Shown here piece after piece: positions 26,101 through 36,476 of a stretch of DNA of 64,000 bases. The notes below the pieces were generated by a model that saw only the letters and a program-made list of their open reading frames with translations, did no database searches and had not been told where the DNA came from. Origin of the DNA: Eopsaltria australis (lineage: Eukaryota > Chordata > Aves > Passeriformes > Petroicidae); contig JAVTVJ010000292.1 in NCBI GenBank assembly GCA_034509425.1, positions 124,001 through 188,000 of the forward strand. The letters run 5' to 3'. A program made the position numbers and the translations under genes. Position 1 is the stretch's first letter, and each line of letters begins with the position of its first letter.

Positions 26101-29100
26101 CCATTTGTGTATTCCAGGCAGCCACTCACAGTCATCCAGGTCAAGCAGGGAGATCTCCTTGGAGCTGGCCTTGCTGCTAGGGGGCTGCAGGGGGACAGAG
26201 ATGGGGAGTTCAGTAGGGGGTCCAGGTATCCCTGTGCTGCCCCTCATCCCAGCCCGTCTCAGCCCTCACCACCTTCTTCCGCTTGGCCTCTGCCTCGGAG
26301 CCTGAGTCGGAGCCGGAGGAGCTGCTCTCGGAGGTGCTGGCCTCCTCTGATGAGGTTTCAGCATGGCCCTTCCTCCCCTGCAGGACCTTCTTCTTGGACT
26401 TCTTTGCCCCTTCGTCCTCCTCCTCTTCCTCGCTGGGGCTGCAGGGAGAGCCCAGCTCAGGGGGCGGGGGTTTTGCTGGGAGCACCCCCCTGCCTTCCCA
26501 GGGCGTACCTGCCCGAGACTGCCTTATGAGAACCTTCCTTGTCCTTCCTCTTCGGCCTCTTCTCCTCCTCTTCCTCCTTGTCCTCTGACTGCTCCCCACT
26601 GTCTTCCTCCTCCTCTTCTTCCTCCTCCTCGGTGCCAGAGCTGGAGCTGCCAGAGCTGCTGCTGCTGCCACTCTCTTCGCTGCCGGACTCGGGCTCTGTG
26701 GGGGCACAGCTCAGCCCTGCTGCTGTGTCCTCCCACATTCCCCCATCTCCCACTTCATCCCACCACATCCTTCATCCTCCCACTGCATCCCCACACCTGC
26801 AGTTGCCTCTCCACTGCATCCTCCCACTGCATCCCTGCATAGTCCCACTGCATTCCACTGCATTCCCACTGCCCACCACTGCATCCCTCCACATCTGCCA
26901 TGTTCCTCCCATGATGGGGTGCCCCCACTGTCATGTCCCCTGCCCAATGCCCCACCATTATGGCACCTGCCTGATGGCCAGAGTGACCACTGCCCAATGT
27001 CTCATGCCATCAGGTCCTTACCACTGTCTGCCGACTCTGTGGGCCCCGACTCGCCCTCTGAGTCAGAGTAGAAAGGCTTCTCCACCTTCTCCTTCCTCTT
27101 CTCCCGGCTGGTGCACTTGGTCCACTCAGGAACCTGCTGGCACAGGGTTGATGGAGCAGGGCCATCACCCATGACTGAGGGATACAAACAGCCACCCTTG
27201 TCCCCAGCATCCCCAAGCAGATGTGTGAGCACTAGAGAGGGAATGGGAGCAGGTGAGCAGTGCCTGTGCACCTTCTGGGGCTCTTCCAAGACCTTGAGTC
27301 AAGTGTCCCCACTTTGGCCCCTCCTCCCCTATGCACCCAGGGCGCTCCACGCACCTCCACGTTCCTCACGGAGGGGTCGGGGGCCTCATCCGGCCAGTCG
27401 GGCAGCTCCTGGTAGCCCACAGCCTTAGCGTTGAGCAGATGGGACAGGGAGCCCAGTTGGAAATGGTCCCGATCTACAATGAGATGAGAGGAGGCAGCAA
27501 CTCAGGGACAGGCATGCAGCATTGTGGTGACAGCTCACCCCATGTCCCAATGCCCTATGACCAGGGATGGGTACCTTTGAAGGAAGACTCCAAGATGGGA
27601 GCCGGTTTTTGGGCCAGGAAGAGCTTCTTGGCGTACTTATTGAGGGCCCCACTCTTCTCAGTGGGCACGATGAGCTGGCGGATGAAGCGAGCCCGGTCGC
27701 GGATATCATAATTCTGGTCATACTTGGCCAAGTTGAGGACATACTGGGTCAGCAGCTTGCTCTGTGGTAGACAGCATGCTCAGGGCTGGCCTCTCCCTCC
27801 CTGACAGGGAAACTGAGGCACACCCTAGGATCACATTCCTGATACCTGCTTGGAGTTGGTCAGGTAGAGCTTAGCTGCCAGATTGATGACCTGCAGCTTG
27901 ACGATGTCCTCCTCATTGGTGAAGGACTTGGCCATCTTGCGCAGCACATCAGGCGCGATCTTGGGCACGTGCTCGCAGTACTCGCCGATGAGCCACAAGA
28001 TGCTGGCCCGCGCCATTGGCACCTGTGAAATGTCCTCTGACATGTGGCACTGTTGCCATCCCCTGCTCCTGTGGGTCAGCAACACCCCAACCCACCTGGA
28101 TGTTGTCAGTGAGCTTGGCCATGTGCTTGATGATCTCGCTGTGCTGGGCTGGCTGCATCTGCAGCAGCTTTTTGATGACCACCACGGATTCAGCCACCAC
28201 CAGCTCTGCGGGCAGAGACCCAGCCTCAGTGGGGTCCTGCCCTGAGAGCAATGGAGCTCCCATTTCACCCCTGCTATGTGCACTCACCATCCCTGTTGGA
28301 GAGGAGCTGGACCAGGCCATTGAGGCAGGTGTCCCGCACCTTCCCGATGTTGGTGGCACAGCGCCCGATGGCTTGAATGGTGGCCGCCACAAAGTCCTTG
28401 TCCATGCTGCGGATGTAGGTCTGCACAGGCATGGAGGGCACACATGACATGTCACCCATGTGCTAGTGCCAGACATCCCCCCTGGCAGTGGTCACCCATT
28501 GGGGCCCTTTGGGACCACTGATGGGGTTGGCATGGTCTCAGCCCACTCCTCCTGGAGGGGCTCCCCTCTGCCCCCTCCATGGTGGTGGTTTGGCATCAAG
28601 AGTCATTACCAGGGCGGCAGCCTCAGTACGGCCATGGCATACCTGGAACTCCCGCAGGATGGTGGAGATGTTGGTCTCATTGGCCAGGTTGGTGAGAACC
28701 TCCAGCTGCAGGAAGGAGGAAGAGATGGGCAGCATAGGGGCATGGTGACAGGGTATGGGGGCCTTGCTGTCCTCCTGTCCCCAGGGCATGAGGACAGCTG
28801 ACCCAAGGAAAGGGCTCCTTGAAGCCCCAAAGCCACCCCTGACAGGTTCTGCTGGGTGTTTCCAGCTCACCTTGAGGATTTTGATCTGTGTGGGGTCCGT
28901 GGAGCGGATGTAGAAACTCTTCAGATAGGGCTCAAACATCCCCTGCGTGCACAGCCAGAAACATTAGTGTCATCTCTGTGCCCCTCCCCCCTTGCCAAGG
29001 CCACCTCCAGGCTCTGGTGGCCTTGCTGGCCAATCCTCATCTTGCTCCAGAGTCAACGGGGCCAACTCCTCCCACACCAAGTCTGGGACTTACCCGCCGC

Positions 29101-32100
29101 TTGATGGACATGGTGGCCACATTTTGCAGCACAACATACTGCACTTCACTGTGGGGACAAAGAGGGGACCGCCATCAGTGGGGCAGGGCCAGACACCCTC
29201 AGCAAGTCCCTGTGAATACGGGCCAGGATCCACCACCAGGCTGGTGCCACCAAGATGCTGTCACCCCATGTCAGGACTGGGCCAGCCCAAAAAGGCCTCC
29301 AATCTGATGTCCCTCTAGGGATGGGCTTTTTGGGGGTCCCTTGCAGGGTCTTAGAGCTCCCCACGGGTTCCAACAACTGGGGTGGAGGGGTAGGGCACCA
29401 CCACAACCCAGGTGCCACAGACCTGTGACTCCGCAGGAGCCGTACCAGCGCCTTGGCAATGACTCCAACCTCTGCCTTGGGTGCCAGGTGAAAGTAGAGC
29501 TGTGCCACGGCCATCACCACCTATGGACACACATCCAAGCGTCACCTGGTGGGACTGGGGGACACCCTGAGGAATGGCCATGTCCCCCAGTCCCACCCTC
29601 AGCACCTGGAGGTAGCCTGACCCTGAGGACATCCATCCTTGGGTGTACTTCAAGCACCCCAGTGAGTCCTTGACCATGGCTGATGATGTCAGCCAGTGGC
29701 CCAGGGGGATGAACAGGGTGGGAGTGAGGGTCTCACCGCAGCGTTGCGGCTCTGCAGCAGGGGCTTGGTGTTGCGCAAGAGCAGGCGGTGGTCGGGGTCC
29801 ATGACGTAGGGCTTGCGCTTGGCTAACGAGGCTGCCTCTGCCTTGGCATCCTTGGCATCCTCCTCCTCAGAGCCATAGAAAGCCTTCTCAGTGTTCTCCT
29901 CCAGCAAGGACTCCTGCTGGAAAGTGGGACCCTTTGCATCCCTAAGAGCATTCCCCCTTCACCCCACCTCCCTGGGGTCTCCCAAGACACCCCAAGGCTC
30001 CCAGGGCATCCTGTGCTCCTGAACTCACATTCTGGTTGGGGCTGAGGAACTGGGTGCGGGCATAGCGGGTCAGCATGTTGATGATGACCACCTGCCCCCA
30101 CTCCTCCACATCGATGAGCAGGTTGCAGAGCTTGCGGTAGTTCTTGTGGATGAGGTCTATGCGCTCTGGGCATACCTCCTCGAATGCCATCACCACGCTG
30201 CCAGCCACCAACTGCAGAGGGAAAGCCCAGGGTGACTTACTGGAGTGGTGGCATCATCAATGACATGCTGGTTTGGTGGGGATGGTGGCATGTCCGTGAG
30301 GGTGCTGGTTTGGTGGGCAACCCTTGTAGGGATGTCAGCTCAGTGGAGCTGGTGAATTCCCCATGAGGATGTTGGCCCGGTAGGGACAACAGCACTCCCA
30401 CAAGGATGCCAGCTCTCCAGGAATGGAGAACATCTCCACAAGGACACCAATTTGGTGGGAACATCTCCATCCCCATGAGGACCCCAGGCCAGTGATGTTC
30501 CCAGATTTAGAGGTGGGGGAGCACTCTGCTCACCGTGGTCTTGTCCGCCAGCAGCTTCTCGATCACTTCGATGAGCTGGTCCTTCTGGTCCGAGTCGAGG
30601 CTGTGAGGGAGGAGCAGGGCAGGTCATGCTAGACCAAACTACTCCCCATCCCCGCCTGTACCAAGCAGCCAAGACCCTTATTGGTATACCCTAAATTTAG
30701 CATTACCTGTACAGTTTGGGGATGGCATGGGCGGCCGTCTTGCGCACGTACGGGGACATGTCTGAGGCAGCCTCCTTGATGGCCAACATCATGATGGGCA
30801 CAATTATGGGCACGCGGATGCTGGACAGGACCCGCAGGGCACTGGCACGGATCAGCTGGTTGGGGTCCTGTGGGGACATGTGGGGGCTGCAGTGCAGCTG
30901 TGAGAGGCTCAGTGCTCCTCCAGACCTCCCCCGGGTCCTCAAACCAGCCCACCTTGAGTCCTCGCTGGAAGGTGGAGATGGAGAGCAGGGCCAAATCCTG
31001 CTGCTCCTCTGCATAGCGCACCAGGTACACGTACACCAGCTTCTTCACCTGCAGGATGAAGGTGCCACCTCAGAGCCCCCCAAACCCCAGCCAATCCCTA
31101 AAAACAGGGAAAGTGCCAGACCCTGGGATGCCGCCAGGGCCACCCAAGATCGTCCTCACCTCAATGTTCTTGCAGGCAACATTTTTCACCACAGCTGGGA
31201 AGAGATCAGAGGCATTTTTACCACGGGCAATCATCTAGGGGGAAAAGCAGTGGTGTGACACTGGGCAGCTGGCACGGCAGGGGCTGGTACAACATGACAC
31301 AGCTCGGCACCAGCAGTGGTCCCCACCAGTGACAACAACACCCACCGCCACAATCCTCTTCATGGCCTCCAGCTTCAGCGAATCCTTGTTGCTGTCAAGC
31401 ATCTCCTTGAGGTCATCATGCCTGAACCACACCAGGGGGAAAACAATTCCCATTTTCACATTTTTACTTGGTTTTAGTACTTTTTTTTCTGCTCCCAGAC
31501 TGCCATCAGGCCAGCAATCCAACCCTTCATCATGAAATATTTATGGGGACAGGAGTTGGGTTACAGCCAGGTGAAAGAGGAACCGGAGGGACTGGCATGG
31601 TGCTAGCAACCCATGCCATACTCATCCCAGACACTGGGACAAGAGCCCCTTCCCATCCTGGCTGTGGTTGTCACCCTACATTGTCCCTAAATCACAGGTG
31701 CCCATCACCAGCTCCATCCTGGCTTGGCTGGGTGTTCCTTGTCCCCTCATGGACATAGTGGCATGGATGTGCCAGCACGCCCCGATGCAAAGCCCTTCCC
31801 TGGTCCCCTCCCTGGACTGGGAAAATGCCACCAGCCTTTTATAAAGTTGTCACCACTGTTCTCTTTTCTAAGGAACACTGGTCCCCCCCCTAATCTGAGG
31901 GCATCTGCAAGGTGACACCCATGGCATGAAGCTCGGCCAGAGCCACCATCACCAGAGGATCCTGGGGGAGCTCCTTGGGGGAGTCTTACCGCGGCAGTGG
32001 CCCGGTGCCAGTGTCCACTGCGGGCTCGGTGCCGGCGAGTGGCCGCAGCTCATCGGCTCGCAGGGCGCTGTAGCAGGTGGGTTGTCCAGCCTCGGTGGCC

Positions 32101-34332
32101 AGCACCGGGCTTGTCACCTCCTCAGCCACATCACCACCCTCTGGTGTTTTCGGCCAGCCAGCCGGACCCACCGGTAGCTGCCGCAGGAGCTTCTGCACTG
32201 GCGGCAAGGACATCATGGCTTTGGCTGGGGGTAGTGGCCCTGGGCACGGTGACAGGGCTGTGGCCCCGCTCCTCTGCCCAGCAGCCAACTGAAACCTGAT
32301 GCTGTGGCTGGGGTTGGGTTGCAGCCTCGATCAGCACGCCCTTCCCAGTGGATGAGGCCAACTTGGCATGTCACGTCCACAGTGACATCTGACCTGCAGT
32401 TGGGACTTGGGGACACTGCAGGGAGCTCCTTCCCCAGTGCTGAGAGGCTCACTCACATCATGGTGGGACACTCTACCTGGGTGGCACAATGGGACACCTG
32501 TAGGTGTCCGACCTGGGTGACGGGGGTCACACTTGGTGCATTTGTCTTGCCCATGTGTCATGGATGCCATGGATGGCTCACAGGAGTGGTGACAGACCTG
32601 GTGGGGCTCTGGAGAAGGGCAGCACACAGATTATAGTGACACTATGGGTGTGGGGGACACTGCGGGGTGTGGGGGACACTGCCAGGATGTCTGGGGTAAG
32701 GGGACTCTGCCATGAGGGCGGTGACACTGCCAGAGTGGGAGACACTGATGGCAGATCACTGAAGTAACCTGGACAGACTGGGGGACACAGCCAGGGTGTC
32801 AGGGCTGGGGGACACTGCCAGTGGGGGTCAGGGGACAGTGGCAGACATGGGAGCAGGGGAGAACTTCCAGGCTGGGAGACATTGCCAAGGAGGGATCAGA
32901 GAGGGGGAGACTTGGACAAACTGGGGGACACTGCCAGGAGCTCATGGGAGGGACACACTTCCAGATGGGGACACTGCCAGTGGGTCATGGATAGAGGGCA
33001 CTGCCAGACTGGAGGACACTGCCAGTGGATCAGGATTGGGGGAAACTGCCATACTGGGGGATACAGCCAGGGGTAGGGAGTATTACACTGCCAGACAGGG
33101 GCAAGGGACACTGCCAAGGGGTCAGGAAAGGGTGGGGACACTATGAGATGGGGATACTGCTAGCAGGTCATGGATGGTGGGCACATCCAGACTGGGGGAC
33201 AGTGCCAGGGGCTCAGGACTGCCTGGACACTGTCATACTGGGGGGAATTGCCAGGGTATCAGAGAGAAGGGGACATTGCCAGGGGTTCAGGGAAGGGGGG
33301 ACCCAGTGAGATAGGGACACTGCCAGCACATCACAGATCAGGGACACATCCAGAATAAGGGACACTGCAGCATTAGGGAGGAGTATAGGGAGAGGGGACA
33401 CTCCCAAACCAGGGACACTGCCAAGAGATCAGGATGGGGTACGCATTCAAAGTGGGAGACACTGCCAGGGAACCAGGACTGGAGGGACACTATCATATGA
33501 GTGGGTACTACCACAGGGGCAGGGATGGGGGGGACAGCTGCTAGACTGGGAGACATGGCCAGGGGTGAGAGCATGACACTGTCAGACAGTGATTTCCTTC
33601 TGGGGCAGAAGGGAGGGGGGCACTGCCATAGTGGGGGACACTGACACGGTAGGGAGGGCAAAGTGACATTCTTGCAGCTCCAGGAGCACCCCCTCGCCCC
33701 CCTCCCCTTTCCTCTTCACCCCTGTTCCACGCAGGGGTGACATTCCTCAACACCCCCCCACGCTGGGAGCCTTGATGCAGTGGGGGGGGTGTCAGCTCAG
33801 GAGAGCCACAGGAGCCAGCAGATCCCGTGGTGGGAACACGGTGCCCGGGGTGCCCCAGCCTGAGGGTGGGAGGTTCAACGGGTGTCCCCGCACATCTCCC
33901 CCAACCGCACCATCTCCAAAATCCCGCGGTGTTCCCACAAAATCCTCTCCGGCCTTTGCAACCTGCAGTGACGGTGGTGGCGACATGACCGCAATCCCTG
34001 TCCCCATCCCTATCCCCATCCTCATCCTTATCCCTATCCACACCCCCATCACCATCCTCATCCTCATCCACATCCCCGTTCCTGTCCCCGTCCCCACATC
34101 GGGAGCCGCTCCAGCCCCGGCTCGGGTACCACGTCCCCGCCGCGGACGGCGGCGAAGGCCTGCGGTGGCGGCCACACGGGCAGGCTCGTCCTTGTCCCCT
34201 GTGCTCGCATTGTCCCCACCTCTTGTAGTCGGAGGAAAAGATGCCGCCGCTGGCGGGGTCGTGGCCGTACTCGGGCTCGCCCAGGCTGGAGGAGCCGCCC
34301 TTCTCCTCGCCGTAGGCCGGGCTGGCGGCCAT
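23133..34332 (-). CDS. AP3B2: AP3B2, AP-3 complex subunit beta-2 (neuronal beta3B), full gene with a frameshift in exon 3
   Basis: Coding exons in order: 34220..34332, 31346..31421, 31160..31232, 30953..31048, 30707..30867, 30534..30600, 30029..30211, 29737..29913, 29423..29520, 29094..29148, 28871..28942, 28643..28705, 28288..28420, 28096..28205, 27846..28022, 27575..27761, 27355..27473, 27022..27133, 26509..26695, 26270..26438, 26130..26184, 25377..25483, 25017..25248, 24837..24921, 24322..24419, 23514..23652, 23133..23283. They total 3295 nt, 2 short of a whole frame; the gap is a 2-bp loss in exon 3 near 31200. Restored length would be 1098 aa, close to human. Exons 1-16 (about residues 1-614) are the Adaptin-N trunk ([40 protein letters not shown]). 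Exons 17-21 are the Ser/Glu/Lys-rich hinge, with long acidic runs in exons 19-20. Exons 22-27 are the C-terminal ear region, ending [10 protein letters not shown]. It is a subunit of the AP-3 coat that sorts cargo to lysosome-related organelles and synaptic vesicles. The hinge and N-terminus ([18 protein letters not shown]) favour AP3B2 over AP3B1. Confidence 0.95.
25530..25960. repeat. Minisatellite in AP3B2 intron 22 side (between exons 21 and 22)
   Basis: About 20 variants of a 20-22-bp unit around CATGGGGACAGCC. They are largely arranged as a 42-bp higher-order pair in which GGTGGCACAGCTCCATGGGAACAACCA-like and CATGGGGACAGCCCT-like halves alternate. Intron limits are 25484-26129. Confidence 0.85.
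26740..26930. repeat. CCACTGCATCC minisatellite in an AP3B2 intron
   Basis: An imperfect array of CCACTGCATCC / CCACTGCATTCC units between AP3B2 exons 18 and 19. Confidence 0.7.
32640..33660. repeat. Degenerate minisatellite in AP3B2 intron 1
   Basis: The core GGGGGACACTGCCAG recurs about 15 times at irregular 35-70-bp spacing (for example near 32678, 32800, 32925, 32960, 33015, 33320, 33410, 33455), joined by AGACTGGGGGACA and GGTCAGGGA-type linkers. Open frames through it (for example plus 32796-33146) are repeat artefacts. Confidence 0.8.
33985..34110. repeat. CCCATC/CCTATC hexamer repeat beside AP3B2 exon 1
   Basis: A run of about 18 pyrimidine-rich hexamers on the plus strand (CCCATC, CTCATC, CCTATC, CCTGTC variants). 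It ends about 110 bp inside intron 1 from the exon 1 donor at 34219. Confidence 0.8.
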
Positions 34333-34575
34333 GGCGGCGGGAGGGATGCGGGATGCGGGATGCGGGGGGGACGCGGGAACTGATGTCAGCGCGGGCGGGG
34401 ACGGGCCCGGCCCCGGCCCCCGCCCGGGGGCAGCACCCGCCCGCACCGACCCCCGCCGGCATCGGGAACGGGGGCGCGGGGGGAGCTCCGCAGCCCCGCG
34501 AGGGTCCCTGCGCAGCCCCAGCACCTGCACAGGTTTGGGAGCGGGACACGGGTGGCTTTAGGAGGAGCGATGCTG
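34100..34575. promoter_or_regulatory. CpG island over AP3B2 exon 1
   Basis: This CpG-dense block surrounds the start codon at 34332 (GCCGCCATGG context). It ends abruptly near 34580, where AT-rich DNA begins. No TATA box was seen upstream of the ATG. The transcription start is probably in 34340-34560. Confidence 0.75.
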
Positions 34576-34589
34576 GGACAAAGCTGTGA

Positions 34590-35565
34590 TATAGTGACTA
34601 GCACACATCGTACCAGCCCAGAACCATGAAAATCTGTAATTACAGTAATAGACATTATTGTGTATGATTATAATTGGACACGTTTAAAATATATTTCATT
34701 ATAGTAAATTGTGTAATGTGTTCGGACCTTATAATATGTATTGTTATATCCTACTACACTACATTTTATCATTATTTTATACATTATTATTTTATGTGTA
34801 ATACTGTGTGCAGTGTACATAATGTACCTTTACTTATATATTATACATAATTTATATGTTCTATTACATGCTGCATACTGTATACCATATATTGTATGTT
34901 ATTTATCACATTACATTACATTACAGATTGCATTAATTATGCAATACTATATATTTGCCATATTCAATCATACTATATTATAGATAATCCATAAACCATT
35001 CTACATTCTAGTTTATATATATAGTACAACATATGAATGTTATATATGCTATATGTTATACTATGTTCTATTGTATTGCAGATTATATTAATTCTATTAT
35101 ATACTATATAGTATTTAATGTACATATTACATATTGTACATTATGTATTATCTACTGTGTGATAAAGTTCAGTATTTTATGATCTATATTCCACATGATA
35201 GTGTATGTGGTGTATTAAATCTGAATTATTATATATATTAGGTATAGTATTAATTTATATTATTCCTTTGATGTTGTTATAGATATTGTAGTTTATATTA
35301 AATATTATTATCAACAACATGATAGGAATCATTATATACTAGATGTATTATCAGATATTAACTATAGTACACATGTTAAATACAAATGTATGCATTAGAT
35401 ATTATTGTAGATATCATTATACATATTATGATGTTTCAGATACATTTCATATATTACTACAAATTACATCTATTATAGGATATCATTATTGATATTATTA
35501 TAGTTAAGATTTTATTTGCATTTCTTTGATTTTTCCCAGGTATTTTATGCTATTGGCAGATATTC
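34590..35565. repeat. AT-rich low-complexity island upstream of AP3B2
   Basis: Nearly 1 kb made of TATTATA, TACATTA and ATATATT-type words, including ACATT x4 near 34910. Edges are sharp against the AP3B2 CpG island and against ordinary sequence at 35565. No stable repeat unit could be fixed by eye and no gene is present. Confidence 0.8.
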
Positions 35566-35934
35566 CCACTCTTATTTCTCCAGGCAGCTGACCAGCCCCG
35601 GCGTGGATGCGAATGGGGCAGCACTCACCCCATCCCACAGGAGTGAGGCAGTGAGGGAAAATGGCCATGGTTCAAGTAGCAGAATTGAATAAAGCATCTA
35701 ATTAATGGACAGCAATTAATATTCAGCGCAGAGAAAAGGAACACACCCACTCCAGCCCTCCCTGGGACCCCACAGCCCACCAGGGACCCCAACCCAGCTT
35801 GAGTCTCAGATCTTCCTGGGGACCCTGCTGCTCTCCTGGAGACCCCAACCCTCAGGAGACACAGAGAAGAGCAAGACTTCACCTTCTTTCCCCCCATAAA
35901 CACTGATAAAATCCCACAGGACATTCCCTTCTCT

Positions 35935-36245
35935 CTGCTGAACTGCCCCAGCTCTTTCAGCTTCCCTTCCTATGGGAAGTGCTCCAGACCCTTGGTGCCC
36001 TTTGTGGTGTCTCTCCACTATGTCCCTGTCTCTCTCATGCTGGAGAGCCCAGCACAAGACCCAGCACTGCAGGAGTGCCAGGATCACCATGGGCTGGTGA
36101 CTCACTCCCTGTCACAGGAGATACACTCTACCCCATTTAATGAGCCAGTAATGAAGAAGTTGACCAGGACTGGACACAGAGTTGATTCCTGGGGTACACT
36201 ACCAGCCTCCAGCCAGACCTGATCCAGCCTTTTGGCCCATTTTCA
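35935..36245 (-). mobile_element. CR1-type LINE fragment, internally deleted
   Basis: Recognisable antisense CR1 segments appear in order: CTCTTTCAGC..GAAGTGCTCCAGA, GCTGGAGAGCCCAGCAC, CACTCTACCCC, GAAGTTGACCAGGACTGGAC, CCTGGGGTACACTACCAGCCTCCAG and TTTTCAACCCA. Segments between them are missing relative to full CR1. Strand is inferred from the known antisense form of these words. Confidence 0.6.
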
Positions 36246-36448
36246 ACCCACGGAATATTCATTTTTATGCTCAGAATTAAAGGCCAGCAATGAAAGAGGC
36301 AGATGTTTTTCTCAGGAGGCCATAGGAAGCAAAGAGCAGCCTCTCCTTTCAAGGTGTGTCAAGGTGAGACATCACTTGACAGCGGCTTTTGGAAAAAGTG
36401 GGAAAACAACAAATCAAACAGGGCTGGCACAGGGTTTCCATGCAGCTG

Positions 36449-36454
36449 TTTATT
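36449..36454 (-). promoter_or_regulatory. Polyadenylation signal of the LRAT-like gene
   Basis: AATAAA on the minus strand, 22 nt past the inferred stop codon at 36477-36479. It predicts cleavage near 36430 and a very short 3' UTR. Confidence 0.65.
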
Positions 36455-36476
36455 GCCACACAGGAGGATTGACAAA

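Noticed and set aside
25575..26180. 201-codon plus-strand open frame with [12 protein letters not shown] repeats
   Set aside because: It arises from the intron minisatellite opposite AP3B2.
31160..31232. AP3B2 as a processed or decayed pseudogene
   Set aside because: All introns are present, 26 of 27 exons keep frame and splice sites, and the protein is conserved to the last residue. One 2-bp loss is better explained as an error or allele.
32796..33309. Plus-strand open frames with GDTA/LPGAH-type repeats
   Set aside because: They are translation of the AP3B2 intron 1 minisatellite.
33541..34530. 329-codon minus-strand open frame across AP3B2 exon 1
   Set aside because: Only the [19 protein letters not shown] part matches AP3B2. 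The rest is CpG-island and intron sequence past a good donor (AAGAG|GTGGGG).
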